From positions 1-64,000 of the forward strand of contig JAHNUO010000026.1 of the NCBI GenBank assembly GCA_019787685.1: a stretch of 64,000 nt of DNA. Direction: 5' to 3'. Source of the stretch: Chiua virens. Taxonomy: Eukaryota > Basidiomycota > Agaricomycetes > Boletales > Boletaceae. Positions 10,869-24,235 of the stretch are shown here, one piece after another (position 1 is the stretch's first letter; each line of letters begins with the position of its first letter). Position numbers and translations under genes: made by a program. The notes below the pieces were generated by a model. It ran no database searches and was not told where the DNA came from. It saw only the letters and a list, made by a program, of their open reading frames with translations.

Positions 10869-13800
10869 ATGTCGTCTAACACACTCAACAACATTTCTAA
10901 GCTCAACGGATCAAACTATTGTCGCTGGGCTGATGACATGAAGAATTATCTTCAGTCAGTCAGTGTCTGGAATGCTTGTATGAAATGGACACGCCCCACC
11001 GATGATGATTTGGAAAAGCAGAATAATTGGGATGACAATGACGACAAAGCCATGGGTTCCATGAAGCTTCGGATTGAGCATCACTTGCTCAGTCATCATG
11101 CTGACTGTGGTACAGCTCTTTCCCTCTGGAATTCACTGAAGAAACAGTATGATGGCCATACCATCTCTTCCGCCTATTCTGAATTCAAGTCCATGATGTC
11201 CCTTTTCTTCTCAGAAAATCAACATCCTGCCCAGACTTTTGCCAAATTCAATACCCATTTTGCCCAGCTCGAGTCTTTTGAATACAAGGTTGATGACAAG
11301 ATCAAGCTGATGATCGTCCTGTCCCGGCTACCCAAATATGCCGACTTCTACACCAATTTACTCAATACCGCTGCAAATGAGAAATCCTCTGCCGATACCA
11401 AAACCCCTACTATGGCAGATGTAGAACAGGCCATCACAGCTGCTTGGCAACAACATGTTGCTCGCCGTCCAACTCAGACCAGATCTCAGGCTAAGCCTGA
11501 ACAGCAAGCGAACAAGGTTTCCGCTGTTAAGCGGAAAGGGGAGGAACTGAAGTTTGGTGCCCAGCAGAAACAACAGGGAAATTCTGGTTCCAGTGGTTCC
11601 GGTCCAGAAGGCTTCGGAAGGAAAAAAAGATGTGGGAAACGCTCTGACTATAGCAAGAACCCCCAGCAACATTGCCACAAAGCCAACATTGTAGCTGAGG
11701 AGGTCCCCTCATTTGCTTTCGTCAATTTTGATCAAGAACCTGTCATCATTGATCCTGCCTCATCCACTTTCACCTCTCCGACCATTGACCCACGTCTGCT
11801 CTCCCATAAACCAGCTTCGACTCACTATGGTCCTCCTGCATTCCCTCATGTTCAGAATGCAATATCCCTTCTCCACCGCATTGGGGAAACACCTTCAATT
11901 CAATCTGTTCACAATGTGGACATGATAGCCAACAAGCACTCAGATTGGTCAGAAGAAATTCCCACTTCATCCAAGCGTCTCTTGGAATGTGTTGAACAAG
12001 ACACTTCCATGGCTGTCATTGAGGATGAAGATGCTGTCTCCCTTGGTGATGATGAAGACGACTGGCTTGGACACTACTATGATTGTGGATCCACTCCCAA
12101 GTACGTCTCTCATTCCAGACAATCCTACTCTGACACTAACGTGCACCTTGTGTTGCAGCGAAGTCATTTACTAGTGTCTAATGTAGTAGATAGTCTGAGA
12201 ATATCATCTGCTACCCAGCCTCTTACAATGTGTGACAACTGTAACAAGTACACAGGCAAAGGAAAGCAAAGAGAGATCACTCATGAAGAAGATATCCCTG
12301 ACATGTGGTTACTTGACTCCGGAGCATCATCACATTTTACTTCAAATATTGATGACTTCGTAGAGTATAAGCCATACACCACACCACACTATACGCAAAC
12401 TGCAAATGGAAAAGCTCCTGTATTAGGTTCAGGAACTGTCATCATTGAGTATGAGAGCAGACCTGTGCGTCTATCGCCAGTCATTTATATGCCTGCTTGT
12501 AAAATCAAGCTAATTTCAATGGGCACTCTCCTCAAAGACTGTATACTATCTGTGCGCACACGTCCTGGACACATAGACTTTCACCATTCACAGCAGAAGC
12601 GTACTGTGTTATCATTTCATTCACATGGTACAGACACAATGTACTGGCTGCGTGCTAAGAGCATCAAACCTGCTCCAATCACCTCAGATCACTTCCAAAA
12701 CACTTCCGATTGCTTCCGAGACTGTTCCGAAGCAGTTCCGAGCAGTTTTACACCTACCTTGATCACTACCGACACTTCCAACCCGGAAGCGCTCGGAACC
12801 ACTTTTCTCGATCAAAGCCATTGTAGGAAACTTCATTCCGGTTCGGAACATTCGGAACCACTCGGAACCACTTATACACACTTAAAATCAACTCGGAAGA
12901 CCAGTTCCAGTCCGGAACGACACCCGGAACACTCGGAACGACTTAGAAGAAGTGAAACACGCCCAGAAACACTAAAAAGTGTTAAAACTCATTCAATGTC
13001 ACTCAATACTATTGATTTTGAGTTGATACATCGTCGTCTTGGCCATCCTTCGCGTGATGTGCTTAAAGCTGCATGCAAACACACCAAAGACTTTCCGGAA
13101 GTAGACATTCCGTTGAAAGCACCCATCTGTCCTGGATGTGAACTTGGAAAACAACCAAACCGATCATTCCCTCATACTGAGAAGAGAGCCTCTGCTCCCT
13201 TTGAGTTAATACACTCAGATCTCAAGTATTTTGAGGTTGAATCATATCATAAGCATAAATATGTGATCGTGTTTTATGATGACTATACATCTATGTCATG
13301 GGTTGTATGTCTCAAATCCAAGGATCAAGCCTTAAAGGCTACAAAGCAATTCTTTACCTATGTCCGCAACCAATATAATGCTCAAATTAAAGGTTGGCGT
13401 TCTGATGCCGGAGGTGAATTCACTTCTAAAGCCTTTACCGAGTATATGCGAGACCAAGGTATACACACACTCCAATCAGCCCCATATGCTCATCAGCAAA
13501 ATGGACGTGCAGAACGGTTAATCCGTACTCTCATGGATAAGGCACAGGCAATGCGACTTCAAGCTTGTCTCCCTAATTCCTACTGGGAATTTGCATATTT
13601 ACATGCTTCCCATGTGTACAACTGCACTCCATTGGCCCGATTGAATTGGAAAACTCCTTATGAATTGCTCACTGGACAGAAACCTTCAATCTCACACTTA
13701 CGTGTTTTTGGATGTGGTGCCTATGTGCATCTTCCCAATGAGATTAGAACGGGCAAATTACAGCCCAAATCACAGTTGATGATCTACCTTGGTGTATCAG

Positions 13801-16025
13801 CAGGAAGTGAATCCAATTGGATTTTCATGCGTCCTAACAATGCAATATTCACTTCTGCTCATGCCATCTTTGATGAGAACCTGTTCCCTCGTTGTCCAGG
13901 GGCTTGGCCTCACAGGCCGGTAAGCAGTGTACCACACAACCCACCTCCTCATCATGACCATCACTCTGAACCAGAGGATTTCTCCTCTGATGAGTCTGAT
14001 GCACCTCAACGTGCTCCTCATCATCCTGTCATACGACCAGAAACACCAATGCAACTGGAACGCCCGGAAACACCGGAAGCACCGGAAGCACCGGAACACT
14101 TGCAAGAAACACCACCACCTCCAGTGACCCCTCCTCGTGCTCCTAGACTACCTCCAGCAGCCCCTCCAGCTTTACCACGTCGCAGTGAAAGGATTAAAAA
14201 CCCTCCTAGACGACCTGGGAATGTCTATGGAGAACAGAGACACCCTTTGAAACAACTCAAAGAAATTGAGAGGGAATCATGCTGGAAAGAGATGATTGGT
14301 GAATCATCGAGCACTCCACATGAACCTGCAACACCAGACATCCCTGGTGGCCTCCCACCCTCACCAACTCTGTCAGAAGATGATGTAGAACGCCTGACCA
14401 GGGAAGGGGGAGATGCTTTATTGCATTATCTATGTGCTCATGCAGTTCCACTCAGAAACTCTGGAATGACCAAAGTCAACTATAGAGACTGGTCATACCA
14501 TGACATACTTAAGCTCCCTCACCAAGAGCAAAAGCTCTGGCATAAAGCTTGTGAGGAAGAGCTACAAATTATGAAAGATCGCAAAGTCTTTGAAGTCACA
14601 GACCATCCACCCAACTGAAAGGTTATAAAAAATAGATGGGTGTTTGATGTCAAAACAGATGGTCGCAAGAAAGCCCGCCTAGTTGCCAAAGGCTTCTCAC
14701 AGGTGGAAGGGCTTGACTTTGATGAGATCTTCAGCCCAGTTGTACGCTTTGAGACAGTGCGATGCATGCTCGCTCCATCTGCTCTCAATGATTGGCACAT
14801 ATCAGGACTTGATGTCCGATCTGCCTTCCTATATGGAATACTGGAAGAGGAACTCTACATGGAGTTTCCTGAAGGGTTTGTGCCTCCTAGCTCAAAAGGC
14901 AAAGTCCTCCGACTACTCCAAGCCATCTATGGCTTAAAACAGGCAGGTTTAGCCTGGTGGAGATCTTTAGATCAGTCGATGCAGGCACTAGGCTTCAAGC
15001 GACTTAGAACAGATGCTGGCCTCTTCATCTATCGCAATGGAAAAGATATTGTCCTAGCGATTATCTACGTAGACGACGCCCTCTTCTGCGGACCCAGTAA
15101 AGCTTTAGTAGATAAGCTAAAGGCCGCATTCATGAAGAAGTGGGAATGCCATGATCTGGGTGAAACACATGAATTCCTCAGAATGAATATATGTCGAGAA
15201 GGTCATAGGATCCTCATAGACCAAGTCTCATACCTCGACAAAGTGCTTGAGCGCTTTAGCATGACAAATGCCAAGCCTGCTCGTACTCCCTTACCACAGG
15301 GATATTACCCAGCGAAGAATGATGCCTCTGTCAATTTAGAGTTGCGGACGCGCTTCCAGACAGTGATAGGCTCATTAATATATCTTATGATTGGCACACG
15401 ACCGGATATTGCCTATGCTGTAACGCAACTGGCTAGACAATCCGCAAATCCTTCACAGGAGCACCTTGATAAGGCCCTGTATATATGCTGTTACTTAGCC
15501 GGCACTCGTGATTATTCACTTGTGTTTGACGGATCTTCTGGCAAAGGGATTATTGCCTTCACTGATTCTGACTGGGGTCAAGATAAGATTACCGGTCACT
15601 CTCAGACTGGCTTTTATATGAAGCTAGCCAATGGTGTTTTCCTATGGAATTCACACCTACAGAAAACCACAGCCCTCTCTTCTACAGAAGCTGAGTACAT
15701 GGCTCTGAGTGATTGTTCTCGCCAGGCTGTATGGATTTTTCAAATGATGGAAGAACTCGGATACCATCTAAAACCAATCCTGATCTGTGGTGACAATCAG
15801 GGATCGCTATTTATAGCTCAGAACCCAGTCACTGAAAAGTGTTCCAAACACATCCACATCCGCTACCATTTTGTACGAGATGCAGTGATGATTTACAAAC
15901 AAGTAGAGCTACTTTATGTCCCTGGAGATGACAATCCAGCAGATATGTTCACTAAGAACCTTGGACATGTCAAGTTCGAGAAGTTTTGCTCCTTGCTTGG
16001 TTTGGAGTTTTACTCGCCAGCCTAA
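10869..16025 (+). pseudogene. Copia gag-pol polyprotein, one in-frame TGA
   Basis: A single frame runs 10869-16025, broken only by TGA at 14616-14618, in the linker before reverse transcriptase (PPN, stop, KVIKNRWVF). Domains in order: gag of the UBN2/retrotran type (~1-190, LNGSNYCRWADDMKNYL); aspartic protease LLDSGASSHFTS (~480); GAG-pre-integrase zinc module (HRRLGHPS, then CPGCELGK); integrase core with D in IHSDLK, D in RSDAGGEF and E in NGRAER; a Pro-rich linker; reverse transcriptase with YVDDALF; RNase H with STEAEYMALS and the DNQGSL motif. The usual gag CCHC zinc knuckle is not recognisable (only CGKRSDYSKNPQQHCHK). The stop could be a CGA-to-TGA or TGG-to-TGA change. Confidence 0.93.
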
Positions 16026-16073
16026 CAGCTTGTGCGAAAGTCCTTTCTTATGCCTGAAGTGTCTGCATACACA

Positions 16074-16086
16074 AGGCAAGGGGGAG
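16074..16086 (+). promoter_or_regulatory. Polypurine tract
   Basis: The purine-rich AGGCAAGGGGGAG lies directly before the 3' LTR, the expected plus-strand priming site. Confidence 0.8.
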
Positions 16087-16454
16087 TGTTGGAATATGTA
16101 TAAACTGTTCCGACCGTTCCGGGTAGTTCCTGTGCTTCCGAGGCTTCCGCTTCCGGAAGTTCCGAGGTTCCCACGCTCTGGAAGTACCGGAACGACTATA
16201 GACTTATTGTAGTACCTTAGGCACTACAATACAATTAGTTACAATCATCAATGCAGTACCATTACTCCTCACTACAGGTACAGCATAGCATTACAGTAGA
16301 TATATAAACATGTTCTACTGTATATACAGAATAACAATCTTCTCTCTCTCCATCCTCCACAATATCGTCTTGAGCTTCACCATCAGGTAAGTCACCAGAG
16401 CAGTGACTCTGCCCTCGGGACAACCGGGTCCTTTGGAACCGGTCTGTTCTAACA
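16087..16454 (+). repeat. 3' LTR of the copia element
   Basis: It has the same length and ends as the 5' LTR. It is followed by the GTAAA target duplication at 16455-16459. Confidence 0.95.
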
Positions 16455-16459
16455 GTAAA

Positions 16460-17664
16460 ATGCATCAAACAGAACATACCACAACTGCACCCTGCCCAGG
16501 GACTTTGTGCACTGTGAAGAATCTGAAGATGTAGAAAATGACTTGAAGCATGTGTGTCTTGAGTGCTCCAGGGGAAGATTGGACTTGTGTGATGAAGAGC
16601 TGGAAGGAGGTAAGGGCCATTCACTAGTAATGTACACATCAGCAGTGTTTGATAAGTGTAAGTGCCATCATACGCATGTGATGAGAAAACAGAACCCAAG
16701 ACACACAAGGCCTTCTTCACAGTGTTACAACTCTTTTCTTTCTTCACTTGTACTACTTCACTATGCTCGATACCTAGGTATCCTCATACGTTCATCCATA
16801 CTTCACTTCTTTTACCTTTACATAACCAGCACTGGCATCTCCTGAGTGCTTACCCATTTCCTTTCATGTCATCATCCGATGGCATTGCTCTTACTCATTC
16901 CACTTCTTGTCATCATCCGATGGCTTCGCATTTGTCATTTCATATTCATCATCGTCCGATGCTTTCTGTATTGTCCCTTGTCTCCTTTTGGCCTTTCACC
17001 CTTCCGCTCTTCTTGGCCACCCCTTTTGGACACTTGGTCTATGCACAATTCTCGTAGTATAAATACCTAGCAGTGATACTCCTGTACCCTAGTCTTGATC
17101 TCCACAATCTAGCTGAGTATCCCTGCTCCACTCAGGAACCACCCCTGTGACCTCTTGACCCTTGACCCTTGATACCTACAGCCAACGCCTAGGTTCCACC
17201 TCAATTACAAGAGGAAGACCCTTGGTCCTTCGGATATAGATTTCCAACAGGACACTCTCAGCAACACCTGAGTTCTAACTCGTCTCCACCATTCACTTAT
17301 TGCTAATGGCAGTACTCCTTGAACTCTTCCAGCATACCACATATCAAGTGGTGGTTGTTTGAGTTATCACAGCCACCTGAATACTTAGTGCTTTTGCAGC
17401 TATGCTAGGTCCTACCTGGAACTATTATAACAGTATCCGATAACATTGTCCTGGCGATGAGTCCTTTTGAGAGGAAGTTGAGAAGGCATGCAATGAACCA
17501 AGGTGAAGTGGTATCATCACCATTGTCCTTGTTTGTTTCTTTGACTAAACTAGATGACAATGTGGCCTGCAATCAAAGAAAAGTACGTGTGTACATTTCA
17601 GACTGATACAGAAGACATGCGCTGACAAACTTGATGACTCTATGCACTTGAGAAACATCCTTTT
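16460..17664. other. No supported gene; possible decayed exon and LTR-like debris
   Basis: Bases 16500-16615 can encode a short Cys-containing stretch (HVCLECSRGRLDL) before a GTAAGG splice site, so a broken host or transposon gene may have received the copia insertion. A TATA-like TATAAATAC near 17059 and an ATTTCCAACA near 17243 look like retroelement parts, but no paired LTR was found. Confidence 0.35.
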
Positions 17665-18063
17665 TAGGGTTCTGCATGGGTACACCCATGGGTATCAGAG
17701 CTCATACCCATACCCATACCCACCAAAAACCCATACTCATGCCGTGAGTATGGGTTTTTCCTGTGGATATCAAAAACCGTACCCATGGGTTTAGTAGTAC
17801 CAAGCCTAAACTATAGACTAAACCTTGTTCTAAACATCATATCTATACTCATTCTGCTATCTTATACCTTATCCTAACTTAGCTAAACCTCACTCACTCA
17901 TGGTAAGCCATCATCATCATCACCCTCACCTTGCTATGGACCCACTGTACCCACAGTGTGGGTATGGGTATGGGTATGGGTATCCAAAGTCCAACCCATA
18001 CCCATACCCATGGGTATAAAACCCACAACCCACATGGGTTACCCATACCCACACAGATCCCTA
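17665..18063. repeat. MITE-like palindromic element built on GGGTAT/ATACCC
   Basis: The element runs TAGGGTTCTGCATGGGTA...TACCCACACAGATCCCTA, an imperfect terminal inverted repeat. The interior is packed with ATACCC and GGGTAT hexamers in opposite orientations. It contains a perfect 15-bp hairpin (arms 17725-17739 and 17745-17759, 5-nt loop). No coding capacity. The left end recurs, inverted, at about 44825-44845. Confidence 0.6.
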
Positions 18064-20078
18064 ATTCTTTTTCAGGACAGTGGCACAACATAGTAGCAGC
18101 TCGATAAATGTGTGTCCAAAAAGATGCTCATCAGTGAGTTTGATTCTTCTCCCACTGTAAATGGGTTCTGTTACTTCTGCAAACGCAATGGGTTTGAGCC
18201 TTTGACGTGGACTTTGTGGGATGTGACAATGTTTTCTGATGATTTGAGGCAGTCATTTTCACCTGATCGAATATTGTTGGGAGAGCATCCACAATGGATG
18301 TTGTCCTGGATGGCATTGACACTGTTGGTTGTGGCGAAATGGACAAGGAAAAGGAAGCAGCATTGAGAATGAAGCCAACAGATCATGGTGGCATACTGAG
18401 GTCTTTGTCTTTCGATGAATTGCCTGCCAAACCAGGTCATGTTTCCAAGGTCATAAACAATGGCAAAACACCTGGTTTCCAAGTTACACATGATGCTAGA
18501 GGTAGATGAGTGTGCTGTGTGTGGAGGAACAATAGAATGTGGAATGTGGAACATACCTGCTTTATTGCTTGTGTGTGGATCAGATGTGCTATAAAATGTC
18601 CAGGTTGAAAGCGCAAGTCTCCCTCAGAGGAACTCCCACCACAGACGACAGTTAATAACAGGTCTGTCACTCTCCCTTGCCCCCGCTGATCTACAGCTCT
18701 GATCCCTTGTTTCAAGAACTTGATCATGGTTTCTTGCCAAACTCAATCCAATGTCAAACCCATTGCCACCCCAGACTTGGACAAAATGAATCCAAAGACC
18801 CTTCGAGATCTCTTCCAACCTGAGCTCCAAAAGCTCACAAAGGTACCCAACGGTAGTCTTCCTTGTAGTGAGACTAACATTGCATAGGCCAATGCCATTA
18901 AAGCCAATATGAAAAACGATGAGATGGTCAAACAGCTTTTGGAGTTACAAAGAGCAAACAAGACACGGTGAGTAATGGACAGCTGAAGGTGTTGGAGGAG
19001 CACTGACACACCATGACCCTTGGAAAAGATTGCAGAGGCGGTCACACCCTTGCCACCACTCTTCCCTGATGCAGGTCCAGCACTGGAGAGACAGCTGTTC
19101 TCACAAAGCATCAAGCAAGAAAATTCAGAAGAGATTAGAGAGAAATGGGCTGCAGAGCTATGGGCCCTTGTTGAGTGGGCAGAAAGTGAATGGGCGAAGC
19201 AAAAATAAGCAGGCCAGGATCATGATGATGGTCAAATGCACCCCAAGCGCCGAAGACTATGGTGCCAACCATTGTCCTTTGGTTGAGAGTGCTCTTATAT
19301 AGTACTGTGATAAATGTCAACATTTTCTGGGTCTGTTTGAGAGTCAGGGAGAGACGAAACTACTTGTTTATGAGATGATGCCATCAAGACCAATGGCATC
19401 GATCAAACGGACTGCCTCGAAAAACTAATTGTCTCCCTAAACTGGACCAGAACGACAGCCTTCTTCTCTTGGGATACAGATCAAATGTACAAATGGGTGA
19501 GGTTGAGACAGTTAGCAAACCAGCCACTGGAGCTCCGAGTGGTGGCAAGTCATCAGGCTGGTGACAGTACTGGGTTTCAACCATTGAGTTTAGTCAGTCC
19601 AACTTGAGTCAGAACTTCATTGACAATTATCCTACCCACTGGAATGGAAAAGTTCCTGAAGGTGTAGTAGCGCTGCCATTCTACTTCAAGTTGCAGCATG
19701 GACAACGATGGCAACAGTTCAGGGTTTCAACCGTTGAGTCTAGTCGAGTCAGAACTTTATCGGAATCCATAACTAAGTAAATGTGCTCTTCACTATCGAC
19801 CTCAGACCTGATTTGACCATGGTAACACATTTCCGTTAGTGACGTGTCGCCTTAGGTATCTTTTTGCCTCTCTTCCTTTTCATCTACCCCTCTCCTAGTA
19901 CTCGATGCAATCTTGAAAGCATTGTCAGCAGATGCAAGTACGATGCGAGAACGACTTGAAATGTGTAGACTCGGATGGGAATTCACAGCAACTCTTTGCC
20001 TCATGGCACCTACGGTGCCAGTTCTCATGTTGGTATGTACATTTTTCTATCCCCCTCGTGCTGCTTGTCATCCCTGGG
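18064..20078. other. Left flank of the giant element, no supported gene
   Basis: Several short open stretches exist (for example 18112-18366 and 19020-19208), but none has a recognisable domain or joins to a neighbour by good splice sites. The last eight bases (20071-20078, TCCCTGGG) match 7 of 8 bases just beyond the right end of the KDZ element. Confidence 0.4.
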
Positions 20079-22250
20079 AGCCTATGCAGTCACATTATCA
20101 CAATGCACACGAGCAGCCTGGACTGACAATATCACCATGCACATGGAGAACCCGTTGCGGGCCCGGAAGGCACTCATATATACATGGGTGGGCCTGCCTG
20201 ACCAGGGGGAGGTATGAATTGTTTTCAACGAGACGGGCCTAGATGGTGTATAGGAGCCCACAAACCTATAGACGAGGGAACCCGCCAAGGGACAGGGTAT
20301 AGAATCCATATACCCGTGTGGACCAGGTGAGCAAACATGAAAGGGCCCGCAAGGGCATAGCGGATGTTGTCTCGATCACACGGTCAGGCCCACAAACAAA
20401 GATAGACGGGGTCACATAGAGACAAGTAGGCCCGCAAAAACATATTGGATGGAAAACAGATTGTATGAACAGGCCCACACGGGAATGATAGCCAGTTTGA
20501 TTAGATGTGCGGGCTCATGAGTGCTTCACGAATAGACATGCGATCACATGTGTGAGCCCGTGTGAGCATAGTATCTGCAACGTCGATGAGACATGTGGGC
20601 CCACACATGCTGTGCGGATAGAAATTGAATCACACATGTGGGCCCGCAAGGGCATGGTGGATACAACCTGGATGAGACAGGTGGGCCCATGCATGCTGTG
20701 AGGATGAACATGAGATCACACCTGTGGGCCTGACCGGGTATGGTAGCTGCAGCCTCGATGACCGAGGTGGGCCCATGCGGGCCTTGTGGGCGGAAGCCAA
20801 ATCTCACATGTGGACCCGCGCGGGAATGGGAGTTGCAATCTAGATGAGACAGGCGGGCCCATGCATGCTTTGCGGATGGAAATCAAATCACATGTATGGG
20901 GCCAATCGGCAGGGTGGCCACAACATCGATGACACAGATGGGCCTCTTTGCGGATGGCGACCGGATCTCACATGTGTTCCCGCACGGGTATGGTGATGCG
21001 ACCTCGATGACACAGGGGGGCCCATGCCACTCTGTGCAGGTGGAACACACATTACACGCATGGGCATGGTGGATGCAACCGCGATGATATAGGTGGGCCC
21101 ATGGATGACACAGGCAGGCCCATGCCACTCTGTGCAGGTGGAACACAAATTACATGTGTGGGCATGGTGGATGCAACTGCGATGATATAGGCAGGCCCAT
21201 GCATTCTTTGTGGGTGGAACTTGAATCATATGTGTGGGCCTGCACGGGCATGGTGGATGCAACCTGGATGATACATGCGGGCCCATGCACGCTTTGCGCA
21301 GGGAAATCGAATCACATGTGTGGGCCCGCAACGGCATGGTAGCCGCAGCATCAATGACACAGGCGGGCCCACATGCATGCTTTGCAGATGGGAACCGAAT
21401 CTCATGTGTGGGCCCGCACGGGCATAGTGGATGCCACCAGGATGAGACAGGTGGGCCCATACATGCATTGTGGATGGACATTGAATCTCATGTGTGGGCC
21501 CGCAGGGGCATGTGGTGGATGCAACTTATCGGTCACGCAGGCACATGCATGTTTGGTGGATGGACATGCAACCACATGTGTGGGCCCGTATGGGCAGGCT
21601 AGCTGCAACCAGGCTGACACAGGCGGGCCCATGTCTGCCCGGTGGATGGCCATGCGCTCACATGTGTGGGCCCGCAAGTATATGGTGGATGTACCTTGGA
21701 TTAAGCAGGCAGGCCCATGCATGCGGTGCAGACGAATATGAGATCACACCATCACCTCCATGTGATGTGTGGGTATATACATGCTTTGCGGGTAGAAATT
21801 GAATTACATGTGTGGACCCGCATGGGCACTAGATGAGGTGTGCGGGCCATCGTATGCTTGGCGCATGGAAGTGCAATCACACGGGGGGGCCGACACGAAA
21901 ATGATTGCTGCAACCTCAATGAGACATGCGTGCTCGTATGTGCTCAGCGGATAGCCGTGGGATCACACCGGTGGGTCCAGACAGGCCATCTACAAATTCA
22001 AATGAGACATGTGGGGCGATGTAAGGTTGGCGGATAGATCACATGGGTAGGCCCATATGAGAATGATACCTGGTTTCTCGATGAAACTTGCGGGTCCCCG
22101 CTTGAACTGAGCCAATAAACAATTAAACGTGTGGGCCTGGACAGGGTAGCTAGAAACTCGACTACATGTGTGGGCTCATGTATTCTCAGCAGATGGAAAT
22201 GGGATCACACAGATGGTGTCACACCTCACACAGGGACAGTTGACCCTGGA
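20079..22250 (+). repeat. Left terminal array of GGGCCC-rich tandem repeats
   Basis: About 20 degenerate units of roughly 85 bp. Each carries a GGGCCCATGCATGCTTTGCGG-like half and a CACATGTGTGGGCCCGCA-like half, so two GGGCCC palindromes per unit. The outer ~400 bp is less regular. Such subterminal repeats usually serve as transposase-binding sites. Long open frames here are by-products of the period. Confidence 0.85.
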
Positions 22251-22460
22251 TTTCCATCTGCCATGTCAATGTAGGCCTGAGAACAGCTGGCCACTGCAGG
22301 TCGAGTACATCATTCTGTTAGACTGCAGATGCTGTGCATTATAATTGAGAGTGGGAATATGACGTAATCAGTCATCCAAACAAGATTCCACTTGGCACCA
22401 TAAACTTGCTCGCACAACGTCTCTGCTTTGCTGAATTCAAACACCTGTGATTACTCCTCA

Positions 22461-23809
22461 ATGATGGACCCTACCATTGCCAATGTGATACTCGACCTTG
22501 CATGCGACATAATCGAAGATATTATTCGTCATGATGTCACTGTGGATCAGGCTAGGTGGCCGATTGCAATCGAGAGAATCACGGCGCAAATGGTATGATG
22601 AACCACCCATCTGCATTATAACTTACTACCACCGTATTGCAGGAAAAGGTTCACAACGTGGTCACAAATGCCACACATATTCCGCGCCTGCTGATCGCAG
22701 TGGACCACTTCTGGATCAATCAGACAAGACAGTGGCCAGACTGGCAGCGGATATGTGATAACGACATCACGCTCATCCGGGATCACCCATGGCTGGCTCG
22801 TGTCTCTGATGAGGCGCAAACCGAAACTGTTTCTGGGAAATCATCACAGTCGGTCATTGGAAAACAGCCTGGCCAGGACACTGTGAAGTTGGAATCGGAA
22901 TCGGACATGGTTGCGGTCCAAACATTGGGTGAGTTATCACGCTCAGGCGCTAGATTGGGAATGAGGAAGCGTGGAGAGGTTGAGAATGCTGAAGTGACAT
23001 TGACGGAAAGGGTGAAGGAGAATGAAAAGGGTGGAGCTGACTCCTCTCGGAGACCTATCCATCGCATGGATCCAGGTGGATGGAAGGTCATCAAGCTAAT
23101 TCCCCACAACTCTCAACCTCGGAACTGGCCAGTGATGCGGACTACCAATAAGATCTTTCTGAATGCAAGGCCGCGATCTGAAACACCAGATGCCGACTGG
23201 GCATACGATCCACCATGCATGGAATGCGTCACCGACAACATTGATTGCTATCGTCCGGTCACTGGCACTACCTGTCGATCCTGCAAGCAACAGAAGAAAA
23301 AGTGCAGTAACACACGCAGGAAGAAGCTGCATTCCGACCCGCAGCTAAATGCGGACCCTCTTGGGTGTGAGCCACGACGATGCAACACACCGTCCATGCA
23401 CAGCGCCAGATCTCCTACCTCTCCGATAATAGAGTCCGGGGAGCATAGCCTATCCTCTCAAAGTGTACAATGCTTGAATGGGACCATGGAGTCTGGCTCA
23501 CCGCCACCTACAATCCCCACGAACCCCGCAAGTCATGAACCCTTATTCATCCCTCGACAGCCCAGCATATCAAGTGAGGGGGAAGCAGAACCACTGCAGA
23601 CTGTCAATCTCGTGTCGACAGTAGATTTGGATGCCATCAGAGGGGAGCTAGAAAACTTACGAGAGATGAATAGTCATCTACAGAGGTGGCACCAAGAATC
23701 TCTACAGGTAGCAAGCCGAATAATGAAGACATCTCTAGAGATACAGGTGGACTTAGTCAAACTTCGCCTCGAATGGTCCGCAACAGGGCTAACGTCGAGA
23801 ATACGATGA
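22461..23809 (+). CDS. Zinc-cluster (C6) protein carried by the KDZ element
   Basis: Exons 22461-22592 and 22643-23809 (50-nt intron, phase 0) give 432 residues with no internal stop. Near residues 236-266 is a six-cysteine cluster, CMECVTDNIDCYRPVTG then TTCRSCKQQKKKC, spaced C-x2-C-x6-C-x8-C-x2-C-x6-C, the fungal Zn2Cys6 pattern. The N-terminal ~100 residues include RLLIAVDHFW and WPDWQRICDND; a short coiled coil lies near residues 370-410 (ELENLREMNSHLQRWHQE). The cluster is internal rather than N-terminal and no fungal transcription-factor middle domain is seen, so a DNA-binding or transposition-accessory role is inferred. A paralogue in the opposite orientation lies at 36596-38717, with the same first intron after a Met codon. 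Confidence 0.75.
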
Positions 23810-24235
23810 TATTACAACGATAGCATAATGACAATGAGAAACGACGATGTAATGAGGTATGTTCTCTGCCTTCTGAAGTGACATTGTGGCATCTGAGTAC
23901 CTCCATGTGGAATGCAGCACCCGCAACCTACCCACCGTTCTTCTATGTATTTAGAGTGCCTGCATTGAGATGGATAAGGCGGGGTCTAGCAGCGAGGTTA
24001 TGACAGCTATTGATTTACTTATGTGGTTTCCATGCACCATGTACATTTTGGTTACATATATTCACCCGTCTAAGAGAGGAATGCCCTTCAGGCAACGAAG
24101 ATGAAAAGGAACATGCCAGACATAACTGCGGATCAGTATGTAAAGGACTCCGATTACTGTATATTGAACCGTGAGTTGTCATGACAACCTGCGGAGTACA
24201 TATATATTTGCATCCATCACTCGCTTTCTCTTACA

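Larger units (their letters stand above)
10159..16454 (+). mobile_element. Ty1/copia-class LTR retrotransposon, nearly intact
   Basis: The element is 6.3 kb with two 368-bp LTRs (10159-10526 and 16087-16454), both TG...CA, flanked by the 5-bp target duplication GTAAA (10154-10158 and 16455-16459). It has a primer-binding site, one gag-pol frame in the copia order (protease, integrase, reverse transcriptase, RNase H) and a polypurine tract. The LTRs differ at only six sites by my alignment, so insertion was fairly recent. One in-frame stop (14616-14618) probably makes this copy non-autonomous. Confidence 0.95.

Noticed and set aside
16648..17250. Second LTR retroelement end (TATAAATAC and ATTTCCAACA)
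   Set aside because: No partner LTR, target duplication or matching TGTTGGAAAT start was found.
17665..18063. Telomere-like repeat
   Set aside because: Basidiomycete telomeres are normally TTAGGG; here the hexamer is GGGTAT in both orientations and bounded by inverted ends.
20500..22040. Many long open frames on both strands in the GGGCCC arrays (also 41100-42700 and 45690-46900)
   Set aside because: They share repeated Cys/His/Pro-rich peptides set by the repeat period, have mirror images in the inverted copies and no splice or start context.
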